Assembly (NCBI GenBank): GCA_029202405.1
Contig: CP119312.1
Coordinates: forward strand, 1,493,001 to 1,557,000
From: Candidatus Devosia phytovorans
GTDB taxonomy: Bacteria; Pseudomonadota; Alphaproteobacteria; Rhizobiales; Devosiaceae
Direction of reading: 5' to 3'
Length of the DNA stretch: 64,000 bases
The notes beneath the pieces were generated by a model. That model saw only the letters and a list, made by a program, of their open reading frames with translations. It was not told the origin of the DNA and did no database searches. The stretch's first letter is position 1, and each line of letters opens with the position of its first letter. Positions 37,374 through 45,232 of the stretch are shown here, one piece after another. The position numbers and the translations under genes are program-made.

Positions 37374-37754
37374 ATGGCCTTCAAGATCATGTCGCTGACC
37401 GATGCCGCTGCCGAGCGCATCACCGAGATCATCGAGGATTCCGAAAAGCCGGTCATCGGCCTGCGCGTCGGCATCAAGAACTCCGGCTGTGCCGGTGTGG
37501 CCTATACGATGGATTATCTCGAGGAGCCGATCAAGGGCGACGACCATGTCACCGACAAGGGCGTCAATGTCTGGATCGATCCCAAGGCGACCATGTATCT
37601 GCTCGGCACGATCATGGATTTCGAGACAGCCAAGATGAGCGCCGGCTTCACCTTCAGGAACCCCAATCAGACCGGCGAATGCGGCTGCGGCGAGAGCGTC
37701 ACGCTCAAGGCCGCCGACCTCAAGGCGATCGCAGAGGCCAGGCAGACGGTCTGA
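37374..37754 (+). CDS. sufA: A-type Fe-S carrier SufA (HesB/IscA family)
   Basis: A 126-residue carrier with the three conserved cysteines Cys39 (NSGCAGVAY), Cys103 and Cys105 (GECGCGES) that hold a cluster in transit from the SUF scaffold to apo-proteins. ATG 37374 is taken; a TTG six bases upstream is in frame. It is the last gene of the suf operon and is followed by a clear terminator. Confidence 0.93.
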   Translation: MAFKIMSLTDAAAERITEIIEDSEKPVIGLRVGIKNSGCAGVAYTMDYLEEPIKGDDHVTDKGVNVWIDPKATMYLLGTIMDFETAKMSAGFTFRNPNQTGECGCGESVTLKAADLKAIAEARQTV

Positions 37755-37775
37755 TCGCTTCAACTTTGCTCGAGC

Positions 37776-37806
37776 AAATCCCCGCCCAGTTGCGGGGATT
37801 TCTGTT
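37776..37806 (+). terminator. suf operon terminator
   Basis: AAATCCCCGC (37776-37785), loop CCAGTT, GCGGGGATTT (37792-37801), then CTGTTT. A perfect 10-bp stem 22 bases after sufA. Confidence 0.85.
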
Positions 37807-37874
37807 TGAGGCGTTCCCGTTCCCGCGCGTCGACAGTTGCGCAGGGCAGGGCGCTGGTGCATTGATCCTCCATC

Positions 37875-39143
37875 ATGATTTCGCCCCTGCCTGCCGCCCT
37901 TACCATTGTCCCGCCCAACCGTCCGCTCAATGGGCGCGTTGCCCCGCCGGGATCAAAATCCATCACCAATCGTGCCCTGTTGCTGGCGGCGCTGGCCAAT
38001 GGCACGAGCCGTCTGACCGGTGCGCTCAAGAGCAAGGACACCACCCTGATGGCAGCCGCCCTGCGGCAGATGGGCGTGACAGTCGAAGAGCCTGACGCGA
38101 CGAGTTTCGTCGTCACCAGCACGGGCCGCCTTCAGGCACCGGATGGGCCGCTATTCCTCGGAAATGCTGGGACGGCAACCCGCTTCCTGACCGCTGCCGT
38201 AGCAACGGTCGATGGCACCGTGATTGTCGATGGCGACGACGAAATGCGTGTCCGGCCGATCGGTCCTCTGGTTGCGGCACTCCAGTCCCTTGGCATCAAG
38301 GCCAGTTCGCCGACTGGTTGCCCGCCGGTGACCATTGTCGGCAATGGCAGTTTCGGGCAGGGCCGCGTGGAAATCGATGGCAGTCTCTCCAGCCAGTATG
38401 TCTCGGCTCTTCTGATGGCGGCGCCGCTGGGCGATGGGCCGATCACCATTGCCCTCACCGGCAAGGAGATTGGGGCGCGCGGCTATGTCGATTTGACCTT
38501 GGCGGCCATGCGAAGCTTCGGCGCCTCGGTCGAACAAATCGATGCCGGCACCTGGCTGGTTCAGCCCACCGGCTACCGGGCTGCCGACCTGCTCGTCGAA
38601 CCCGATGCCTCTGCTGCGACCTATCTCTGGGGCATCGAGGCGCTGACGGGCGGCAAGATTGATCTCGGGGTTGCTGCGGATGCCTTCACCCAACCCGACG
38701 CCGCGGCCCAGGCGGTCATTGCGCAATTCCCCAATATGCCTGCCGTCATCGATGGCTCGCAGATGCAGGATGCCGTGCCCACGCTGGCCGTGGTTGCTGC
38801 CTTCAACGCCCATCCCGTGCGCTTCGTCGGCATCGCCAACCTGCGCGTCAAGGAAACCGATCGCATCCGCGCCGTCGCCAATGAGCTCAATCGCATCCTG
38901 CCCGGTCTTGCCACGGAAGAAGGCGATGACCTGGTGGTGGCATCGGATCCCGATCTGGCCGCCCGTAGCCAGCCTGCGCGGGTAGAAACCTACCACGATC
39001 ACCGTATCGCCATGAGCTTCGCCCTGGCGGGCCTGAGACTGCCGGGCATCACGGTTCTCGATCCGGCCTGCACCAGCAAGACGTATCCGACCTATTGGGA
39101 AATGCTGGAAATGCTGGGCGTCACGCTGCAGCGAGCAGACTGA
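37875..39143 (+). CDS. aroA: 3-phosphoshikimate 1-carboxyvinyltransferase (EPSP synthase)
   Basis: A 422-residue enzyme of the shikimate pathway, transferring the enolpyruvyl group of PEP to shikimate-3-phosphate. The N-terminal PPGSKSITNRALLLAALA, the PEP/glyphosate loop LFLGNAGTATRFL, and the C-terminal RVKETDRIRAVANELN and YHDHRIAMSFALAGL motifs are intact. The glycine that governs glyphosate sensitivity is present (class I), but Phe stands where E. coli has Pro101. The ATG at 37875 has no clear ribosome-binding site. Confidence 0.95.
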   Translation: MISPLPAALTIVPPNRPLNGRVAPPGSKSITNRALLLAALANGTSRLTGALKSKDTTLMAAALRQMGVTVEEPDATSFVVTSTGRLQAPDGPLFLGNAGTATRFLTAAVATVDGTVIVDGDDEMRVRPIGPLVAALQSLGIKASSPTGCPPVTIVGNGSFGQGRVEIDGSLSSQYVSALLMAAPLGDGPITIALTGKEIGARGYVDLTLAAMRSFGASVEQIDAGTWLVQPTGYRAADLLVEPDASAATYLWGIEALTGGKIDLGVAADAFTQPDAAAQAVIAQFPNMPAVIDGSQMQDAVPTLAVVAAFNAHPVRFVGIANLRVKETDRIRAVANELNRILPGLATEEGDDLVVASDPDLAARSQPARVETYHDHRIAMSFALAGLRLPGITVLDPACTSKTYPTYWEMLEMLGVTLQRAD

Positions 39144-40208
39144 TCAGGCCGCTGAAATGCCCGGCACGGCCGACTGCAGGGCCGCCAGCTGGGTCTCGCT
39201 GAACACCTTGTTACGGCCGGCATGCTTGGCGGCATAGAGGCAGAGGTCGGCCCGTTCGATCATCGAGGCCGACGTGTCACCAGCGCGATAGGCAGCAATG
39301 CCGAAGGACGCGGTGATGCGGCCGAGTTTTTCGTTGGTGGAGCGCTTGAGCAATTCCTTGGCCTGGATGGCCTTGCGGATGTTTTCCGCGACGATGATCG
39401 CGCCTTCGAGATCGGTCGAGGGCAGGATGGCGACGAATTCCTCACCACCGTAACGCGCGGCCAGGTCCTTGCCCTTGATGTTGGACTTCAGCGTCATCGC
39501 CACCAGACGCAGCACCTGGTCGCCGGTCTGGTGACCATAGCTGTCGTTGAAGCTCTTGAAGTGATCGATGTCGATGATCATCAGGCAGAGCGGCTCGTCA
39601 GTGGTGGCAGCATGGGTGACGGCGCTGTCCATGCCTTCGTCAAAGCACTTCCGGTTGGCGATCTTGGTCAGCGGGTCCAGCATGGATTCGCGGCGCACGT
39701 CATCGAGATCGCGCTGCAGGGAAGCAATGTCATCGCGCGAGGCGGTGAGTTTTTCCTCAAGCGATGTGTTGGTCGCCTGCATCTGCCGGGTCTCTGACAG
39801 CAGGCGATCAGCCAGGTCCTTCATGTCCTGCTGGGTGATCTCGCGGGCCAGGTCGCCGCTCGCCATCTGCAGCGAACCGGAATAGGCATTGGCCGTGACC
39901 ATTGCGCCATCAATGGCATCGTGCACGGCCTCGATACGCGCATGCATGCGCTCGGACACCACCGACATGCGATCGTTGACGTCAGACTTGAGGAATTCGT
40001 TGTAAAGCGTTTCGGCAAGGTCGGCAGAGGGCGAGCTGCCGCCACGGAAAATCGCATTGATGCGGTTGTTCAGCGTCGGGTTGACGCCGGTCGCATAGGT
40101 GAACAGCAGTTCGTAGAACTGGGGATATGGCGGGATTCCACTGCGCTTCAAAAGGTCAAATGCCGAGTTGGCATAGCCAAGCGCGCGTTTGAATTCCTGT
40201 TCTGACAC
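39144..40208 (-). CDS. Diguanylate cyclase (GGDEF domain)
   Basis: A 354-residue soluble protein. The N-terminal half (about residues 1-180) is helical with a coiled coil at about 140-185, and the C-terminal half is a GGDEF domain with the active-site motif GGEEF (254-258), so it should make cyclic di-GMP. The RxxD inhibitory site is not seen (KGKD at that place). Start is the GTG at 40208 with GAGGGA upstream. The two PilZ proteins at 46.9-48.3 kb are candidate c-di-GMP receptors, but no direct link is shown. Confidence 0.92.
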   Translation of the reverse strand: MSEQEFKRALGYANSAFDLLKRSGIPPYPQFYELLFTYATGVNPTLNNRINAIFRGGSSPSADLAETLYNEFLKSDVNDRMSVVSERMHARIEAVHDAIDGAMVTANAYSGSLQMASGDLAREITQQDMKDLADRLLSETRQMQATNTSLEEKLTASRDDIASLQRDLDDVRRESMLDPLTKIANRKCFDEGMDSAVTHAATTDEPLCLMIIDIDHFKSFNDSYGHQTGDQVLRLVAMTLKSNIKGKDLAARYGGEEFVAILPSTDLEGAIIVAENIRKAIQAKELLKRSTNEKLGRITASFGIAAYRAGDTSASMIERADLCLYAAKHAGRNKVFSETQLAALQSAVPGISAA

Positions 40209-40301
40209 TGCGTCCCTCGAGCTGTTGCGCTCAAATCCCGTCGCGTGTAGCCACGGCCGGTTCCCGCAGAGAAGATACCGTCGGCGCAATTAAATACAAC
40301 A

Positions 40302-40327
40302 GTGCCGGCACAATATTGCGCCGGCAC
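40302..40327 (-). terminator. Hairpin after the helicase gene
   Basis: GTGCCGGC (40302-40309) pairs with GCCGGCAC (40320-40327) around a 10-base loop. On the minus strand it is followed by TGTTGTATTTAATT, so it may end the helicase transcript. Confidence 0.5.
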
Positions 40328-40349
40328 ACACAGTCAAATCGCTATGCTT

Positions 40350-41813
40350 CTAGTTGCTAAGCCGCGTAGGGCGCAGCAAAAATGCTGGAATGGGACCGTC
40401 ATTGCCAAATGGTGATGACCCGACCTGGGCCGAATCACTAGCCTCGGCCTCAGCACGGGTTCTGCCCCGACTGCGTTTTGGACGCTCCTGCACCGGCTGC
40501 GGTGCAGGAGTGCTGTCGGCAACTTCGGTCACAACCTCGGCTGTTTCTGTTACCGTCTCTGCAGTCGTTTCGGCAGTCGGGCGCTTGCGGGCGCCGCCAC
40601 GACGCGTACGCGCCGGGCGAGCAGGCCGCTCGGCTGCCGCTTCGTCCTGGGCTTCGACGACAGGCGCCGCCTTGCCGGTGTCCAGATAGTCGATCGGCTT
40701 CTGGATCAGCTTGAGGATAGCGTCGAGATGCTTGCCATCGGCAGGCGCCACGAATGTATAGGCGACGCCCGAGCGGCCGGCGCGGCCGGTACGCCCGATG
40801 CGGTGCACATAGTCTTCGGCATGCACGGGCACGTCAAAGTTGAACACATGGCTCACCGCCGGGATGTCGAGGCCGCGGGCGGCCACGTCACTGGCGACCA
40901 GAAGGGTCAGCCGGTTGTTCTTGAAGGCGTCCAGAGTCTCCATGCGGCTTTTCTGGTCCATGTCGCCATGCAGCGCGCCGGCCGAGAAGCCGTGACGCTC
41001 CAGCGAGCGGGCAAGGGTCGCCACGTCGCGCTTGCGATTGCAGAAGATGATCGCATTGGTCAGGTTCTCGGAGGCGCGGATCCGATCACGCAGCGAAGCG
41101 CGCTTTTCCTCGGGCTTGGACGAGACCTTCACCAGCTTCTGGTCGATGGTATCGGCGGTCGATGCGGCGCGGGAAACCTGCACATGCACCGGATCCTTGA
41201 GGAACTTCTTGGTCAGCTTCTCGATCTGCCCATCCATCGTCGCCGAAAACAACATGGTCTGGCGGCGCGGCGGCAGGCGATTGACGATCTTTTCGATGTC
41301 GTCGATGAAGCCCATGTCGAGCATGCGGTCGGCTTCGTCGATGACGAGGATTTCAACGCCGGTCAGCAGGATCTTGCCGCGATCGAACTGGTCGAGCAGG
41401 CGGCCGGGCGTGGCAATCAGGACGTCGACGCCACGGTCGAGCTTCTTGTTCTGGTCCTCGAAGCTGACGCCGCCGATGATCAGCGCCATGCTGAGGCGAT
41501 GGTTCTTGCCGTATTTTTCAAAGTTCTCGGAGACCTGCGCCGCGAGTTCGCGCGTGGGTTCGAGAATGAGTGTACGGGGCATGCGGGCACGAGCGCGGCC
41601 GTTTTCCAGCAGATGGATCATCGGCAGAACGAAGCTGGCCGTCTTGCCGGTGCCGGTCTGGGCAATGCCGATAACGTCCTTCTTTTCAAGGACATGCGGA
41701 ATGGCCTGTGCCTGGATTTCGGTTGGCGACGTATAGCCAGCCGCTGCAACAGCGTCAGAAACTTTGGTTGAGAGGCCAAGCGCGGAGAATTCGGTCAAGT
41801 TTGGTAATTCCAC
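40350..41813 (-). CDS. DEAD-box ATP-dependent RNA helicase, RhlE-like
   Basis: A 487-residue helicase. All family motifs are present in order: Q motif (PTEIQAQAIP), AQTGTGKT, PTRELA, VLIATPGRL, DEAD (VIDEADRMLD), SAT, the ARGLD segment and HRIGRTGRAGR. After about residue 375 the tail is low-complexity and basic (RPARPARTRRGGARKRP, then RPKRSRGRTR), probably an RNA-binding region. GTG 41813 is the likely start. RhlE-type helicases act in ribosome assembly and mRNA decay, often with RNase E in the cold; the latter link is inference. Confidence 0.93.
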   Translation of the reverse strand: MELPNLTEFSALGLSTKVSDAVAAAGYTSPTEIQAQAIPHVLEKKDVIGIAQTGTGKTASFVLPMIHLLENGRARARMPRTLILEPTRELAAQVSENFEKYGKNHRLSMALIIGGVSFEDQNKKLDRGVDVLIATPGRLLDQFDRGKILLTGVEILVIDEADRMLDMGFIDDIEKIVNRLPPRRQTMLFSATMDGQIEKLTKKFLKDPVHVQVSRAASTADTIDQKLVKVSSKPEEKRASLRDRIRASENLTNAIIFCNRKRDVATLARSLERHGFSAGALHGDMDQKSRMETLDAFKNNRLTLLVASDVAARGLDIPAVSHVFNFDVPVHAEDYVHRIGRTGRAGRSGVAYTFVAPADGKHLDAILKLIQKPIDYLDTGKAAPVVEAQDEAAAERPARPARTRRGGARKRPTAETTAETVTETAEVVTEVADSTPAPQPVQERPKRSRGRTRAEAEASDSAQVGSSPFGNDGPIPAFLLRPTRLSN

Positions 41814-42123
41814 TCAGATATGTGGCCCGGGGCCAGGTCCAGTCCGAGACATTCGAACGGTGCGCCGGGGTCGTCAGCAGTGGACAGAAAAGGCATACGC
41901 GAACGCATCCACAGCCGGGCGGCCACTCGACGTTGGCAATACAGCACGTCGTGGAATGGCCCTGAGGCATTCCGCTCATCCCGGCTGTGTTCAAACACTG
42001 GCCGTCAAGCAGGAAATGCTCCAGCGGCGCGGACCATAGCGCAAAGGCCTTGTCTGTCAACGCATTTGGCGCTTTTAGGCTTAATTGCAGCCTTCACGAC
42101 GCTCCTGTGACACCTCGGCTCCG
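41814..42123. other. Long leader of the helicase gene
   Basis: About 310 bases with no credible gene. The minus-strand promoter at 42033-42060 would give the helicase mRNA a leader of about 210 bases. No parE terminator stands out. Confidence 0.45.
42033..42060 (-). promoter_or_regulatory. Probable sigma-70 promoter of the helicase gene
   Basis: On the minus strand TTGACA (42060-42055), a 16-base spacer and TATGGT (42038-42033). The -35 is a perfect consensus. Transcription would start near 42026. Confidence 0.55.
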
Positions 42124-44136
42124 CTAGACGTCGAGGTCGGTGACGAAGGCCGCGTTTTCCTGGATGAAGTCAAAACGGGCTTCCGGCTTGGTGCCCATCA
42201 GGCGATCGACGCTGATGCGGGTGGCCTCGAGATCGTCGCGCACCTTGACCTGCAGCAGCGTCCGCGACTTGGGCGACATGGTGGTTTCGCGCAGATGCGA
42301 GAAGGGCATTTCGCCAAGGCCCTTGAAGCGGGTCATGTCGACCTTGCCCTTGCCGGTGAACTCGGTGGCCAGCAACTCTTCCTTGTGGGCGTCGTCGCGG
42401 GCATAGAGCGTCTTGCTGCCCTGGGTGATGCGGAACAGCGGGGGCAGGGCGAGGTAGAGGTGTCCACCGTCGATCAGCCTCGGCATTTCCTGGAAGAAAA
42501 AGGTGATCAGCAGGGTCGCGATGTGGGCGCCGTCAACGTCAGCATCGGTCATGATGATGATCTTGTCGTAGCGCAGGTCGTCCTCGCTGTAGCGATCGCG
42601 CGTGCCACAGCCCAAAGCCTGGATCAGGTCGGCGATCAGCTGGCTGCCAGCCATCTTTTCACGGCTGGCGCCGGCCACGTTGAGGATCTTGCCGCGCAGC
42701 GGCAGCACGGCTTGGCTCTTGCGGTCGCGCGCCTGCTTGGCCGATCCACCTGCCGAGTCGCCTTCGACGATAAAGAGTTCGGCGCCCTGAGCTGCGGTCT
42801 GCGAGCAGTCGGCCAGCTTGCCCGGCAGGCGGAGCTTGCGCGTCGCGCTGGCGCGGTCGATTTCCTTTTCCTTGCGGCGACGCAGGCGCTCCTCGGCGCG
42901 TTCAACCGCCCAGTCGAGCAGCTTTCCCGCCTGGTTGGGCGAGGCAGCCAACCAATGGTCGAAGGCATCGCGCAAGGCATTGTCGACGATGCGGGTGGCT
43001 TCGCCCGAGGCCAGCTTGTCCTTGGTCTGGCCAACGAATTCGGGTTCGCGCACGAAAACCGAGAGCATGGCGCTGCAATGAGCGAAAACGTCTTCCGCCG
43101 TCAGCTGTGCGCCATTCTTGTTCTTGGTCAGTTCGGCGTAATTCTTGAGGCCGCGCAGCAGGGCCGTGCGCATGCCCGATTCATGGGTACCACCATCGGG
43201 CGTCGGCACGGTATTGCAATAGGACGAAACCCCGCCGTCGCCCAGCGTCCAGGCAATGGCCCATTCGACGCCGCCATGCGAGCCGGGCTTGCCATGGGTG
43301 CCGGAGAAGACTTCGTCGACGATGCGCGTCTCGCCCTCGATGCGGGCGGACATGAAGTCCTTGAGACCATTGGGATAGTGGAACACGGCCTTGGCGGGCG
43401 CGTCTTCGGTGGCCAGTGACTCGTCGCAGCTCCAGCGCAGTTCGACGCCGGCGAACAGGTAGGCCTTGGCGCGCGTCATGCGATAGAGGCGCGCGGCCGA
43501 GAAATGCGCGTGCTCGCCGAAGATCTGCGGATCGGGGTGGAAGCGGGTGGTGGTGCCGCGCCGGTTCTGTACGCGGCCGAGCGGCTCGATATCGCCCAGT
43601 GGCTTGCCGCGGGAAAAGGACAGCCGGTGCAATTGCTGCTCACGCGCCACTTCCACGATCATGCTGTCGGACAAAGCATTGACCACCGAAACACCCACGC
43701 CATGCAGGCCGCCGGAGGTTTCATAGGCCTTGGAGTCAAACTTGCCGCCGGCGTGCAACACGGTGTGGACGATTTCCAGCGTCGAGCGGCCGGGGAATTT
43801 GGGGTGATTTTCGACGGGAATGCCGCGGCCGTTGTCGACGACGGTCAGGAAGCCGTCTTCGCCAAGATGCACCTCGATACGCGTGGCGTGACCGGCGATG
43901 GCCTCGTCCATGGAATTGTCGATGACTTCGGCAAAGAGGTGATGCAGGGCATTGGAATCGGTGCCGCCGATATACATGCCCGGACGCCGCCGGACGGGCT
44001 CGAGCCCTTCCAGCACCTCGATATCTGCGGCCGAGTAGGATCCCGGCGCGGCAGCGGCCTTGGTGGCCGGCTTTACCGGCTCAGGAGCTACAGGCTGGGG
44101 CTCGGAGCCGCCGAAAAGGTCTTCTGCGTTGGACAT
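42124..44136 (-). CDS. parE: DNA topoisomerase IV subunit B
   Basis: A 670-residue type II topoisomerase ATPase subunit that, with ParC, unlinks daughter chromosomes. The GHKL ATPase has VIDNSMDEA, DNGRGIPV and GGLHGVGVSVVNALS; the TOPRIM region has EGDSAGGSAKQARDR and IIMTDADVDGAHI; the C-terminus has RFKGLGEMP. The length (shorter than GyrB, about 800) and the sequence favour ParE over GyrB. ATG 44136 starts MSNAEDLFG; a 35-residue Ala/Pro-rich extension precedes the ATPase domain. Confidence 0.93.
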   Translation of the reverse strand: MSNAEDLFGGSEPQPVAPEPVKPATKAAAAPGSYSAADIEVLEGLEPVRRRPGMYIGGTDSNALHHLFAEVIDNSMDEAIAGHATRIEVHLGEDGFLTVVDNGRGIPVENHPKFPGRSTLEIVHTVLHAGGKFDSKAYETSGGLHGVGVSVVNALSDSMIVEVAREQQLHRLSFSRGKPLGDIEPLGRVQNRRGTTTRFHPDPQIFGEHAHFSAARLYRMTRAKAYLFAGVELRWSCDESLATEDAPAKAVFHYPNGLKDFMSARIEGETRIVDEVFSGTHGKPGSHGGVEWAIAWTLGDGGVSSYCNTVPTPDGGTHESGMRTALLRGLKNYAELTKNKNGAQLTAEDVFAHCSAMLSVFVREPEFVGQTKDKLASGEATRIVDNALRDAFDHWLAASPNQAGKLLDWAVERAEERLRRRKEKEIDRASATRKLRLPGKLADCSQTAAQGAELFIVEGDSAGGSAKQARDRKSQAVLPLRGKILNVAGASREKMAGSQLIADLIQALGCGTRDRYSEDDLRYDKIIIMTDADVDGAHIATLLITFFFQEMPRLIDGGHLYLALPPLFRITQGSKTLYARDDAHKEELLATEFTGKGKVDMTRFKGLGEMPFSHLRETTMSPKSRTLLQVKVRDDLEATRISVDRLMGTKPEARFDFIQENAAFVTDLDV

Positions 44137-44329
44137 GCAATTTCCGTCTTGGCGCCCGAATCGGGCGAATTGGCCTTTTAGCATATCCTGCCGGTTACAA
44201 ATCCCGGGCAGGGAACCTGCTCACAAGTGCCGAGTTCTCCACAAACTGAACGGGAAATGAACGGCTTGTGGTCGCCCCATTCAACTGCGCTCAGGCATTG
44301 TCGTGGCTTGGCTGAACCAGGAGGCAAGA

Positions 44330-44644
44330 GTGAGAGGATCTATCGCCTATATCCTGACTGCTTTGCTCATCACATCTGCGCCAGCGCAGGCGCAGGGCTT
44401 CGGGTTGTTTTTTGGTGACGAGGAATCCGACTTCTTTGCGCCGCCCGAACGCATCACCTGCATGACGGATCGCCAGATCCGCGATGCTGTCGCCGCAGAG
44501 GGCTTTTCCAATATCTATCTCAACGTACCCAATGACGGTCACGTCGAGGTTCGCGCAACGATCGATGGCTGGGTCTACCTGCTCGAATACGACTTCTGCC
44601 GCGGCTATATCGAAGAGGCTCGCAAGCTGCGGCGGGCAGGCTAA
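44330..44644 (+). CDS. Small exported protein of unknown function
   Basis: A 104-residue protein with a clear signal peptide (RGSIAYILTALLITSAPAQA, cleavage after about residue 22). The mature part has two cysteines (in RITCMTDRQI and EYDFCRGYIE) that could form a disulfide; the sequence between them, RDAVAAEGFSNIYLN...DGHVEVRATIDGWVYLLEYDF, suggests a small beta-sheet fold like the PepSY-type proteins, though I cannot assign a family. GTG 44330 has AGGAGG six bases upstream, which decides the start. Confidence 0.7.
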   Translation: MRGSIAYILTALLITSAPAQAQGFGLFFGDEESDFFAPPERITCMTDRQIRDAVAAEGFSNIYLNVPNDGHVEVRATIDGWVYLLEYDFCRGYIEEARKLRRAG

Positions 44645-45030
44645 ATATCCGCCAATTCCCAAATCCATACAAAGCAGTCCCAAGATCGGGCAGCGGGTTT
44701 ACGTTCCGTTTGCTTCTTGAAAGCACTTTCTTAAAGGCGCGCTGATAGAACAGTGCGCATACGGCTTTTGTATGGAGTTCCGTATGCGAACCGAACGGGA
44801 TCATAGTATTGCGTACCCGCTTCCGGCCGGTTCATTTGTCCATGATGTTGGGCCATCTGCCGGATTTTCAGGTATTGCGTACCGGCTGACCAATATCACT
44901 GCACCGCGCTTCGGTCTTGTCGCGCTTGTCTCCACCCTATTCTATTTCCTCTGATCCGGCTGATTGATTTTCGCCCTCTGGGCGGCTAATGATCACTCTC
45001 GCCGTCAACACCAGCCAGAGGAGTGCGCCC

Positions 45031-45099
45031 ATGACATTGCAGTATGTGCACCGCTCCCGTGGCCCTGTTCCCGCCCTGTGGCATCAGCTGCAGGGCTGA
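45031..45099 (+). CDS. 22-codon leader ORF upstream of the ABC-F gene
   Basis: ATG at 45031, TGA at 45097-45099, with a good Shine-Dalgarno GAGGAG about eight bases upstream. The peptide begins MTLQYVHRSRGPVPALW. Residues 8-10 are Arg-Ser-Arg, an Arg/Lys-X-Arg/Lys motif of the kind at which macrolide-bound ribosomes stall in erm leader peptides. It ends 133 bases before the ABC-F start and is followed by a stem-loop. The context fits an antibiotic-sensing attenuator; it is too short to be confirmed as coding by sequence alone. Confidence 0.55.
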   Translation: MTLQYVHRSRGPVPALWHQLQG

Positions 45100-45153
45100 C
45101 CGGTACTGGTACGGACGAAACCCTCTGTCTCCCCATCCTGGTTTGCCCTTCGT

Positions 45154-45213
45154 GGCGGTCTCGATCGCGTCAGTGATCACGACCGCCGTTTAAGGATTTG
45201 GCGCCTTCGCGCC
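45154..45213 (+). promoter_or_regulatory. Hairpins between leader ORF and ABC-F gene (possible attenuator)
   Basis: GGCGGTC (45154-45160) pairs with GACCGCC (45181-45187); inside it GATC (45163) pairs with GATC (45175). GTTTAAGGATTT follows, so it could act as a weak terminator. A second hairpin, GGCGC-CTTC-GCGCC (45200-45213), lies 20 bases before the ABC-F start codon. Together they could switch with the translation state of the leader ORF. Confidence 0.45.
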
Positions 45214-45232
45214 GCACCAGTGAGAATAGACG

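Larger units (their letters stand above)
44645..45232. other. Leader region of the ABC-F gene
   Basis: Nearly 590 bases. The first 300 bases hold no recognisable gene; GTATTGCGTACC occurs twice, at 44806 and 44872. A possible promoter, TTGATT (44965-44970), 17 bases, TAATGA, is weak. The last 200 bases carry a small leader ORF and hairpins, listed separately. Confidence 0.5.

Noticed and set aside
44806..44883. 12-base direct repeat GTATTGCGTACC, 66 bases apart
   Set aside because: Only two copies, no gene or target-site pattern; could be chance or a local duplication.
44772..44954. 60-codon frame in the gap before the ABC-F gene
   Set aside because: No ribosome-binding site, no family resemblance and composition unlike the real genes around it.
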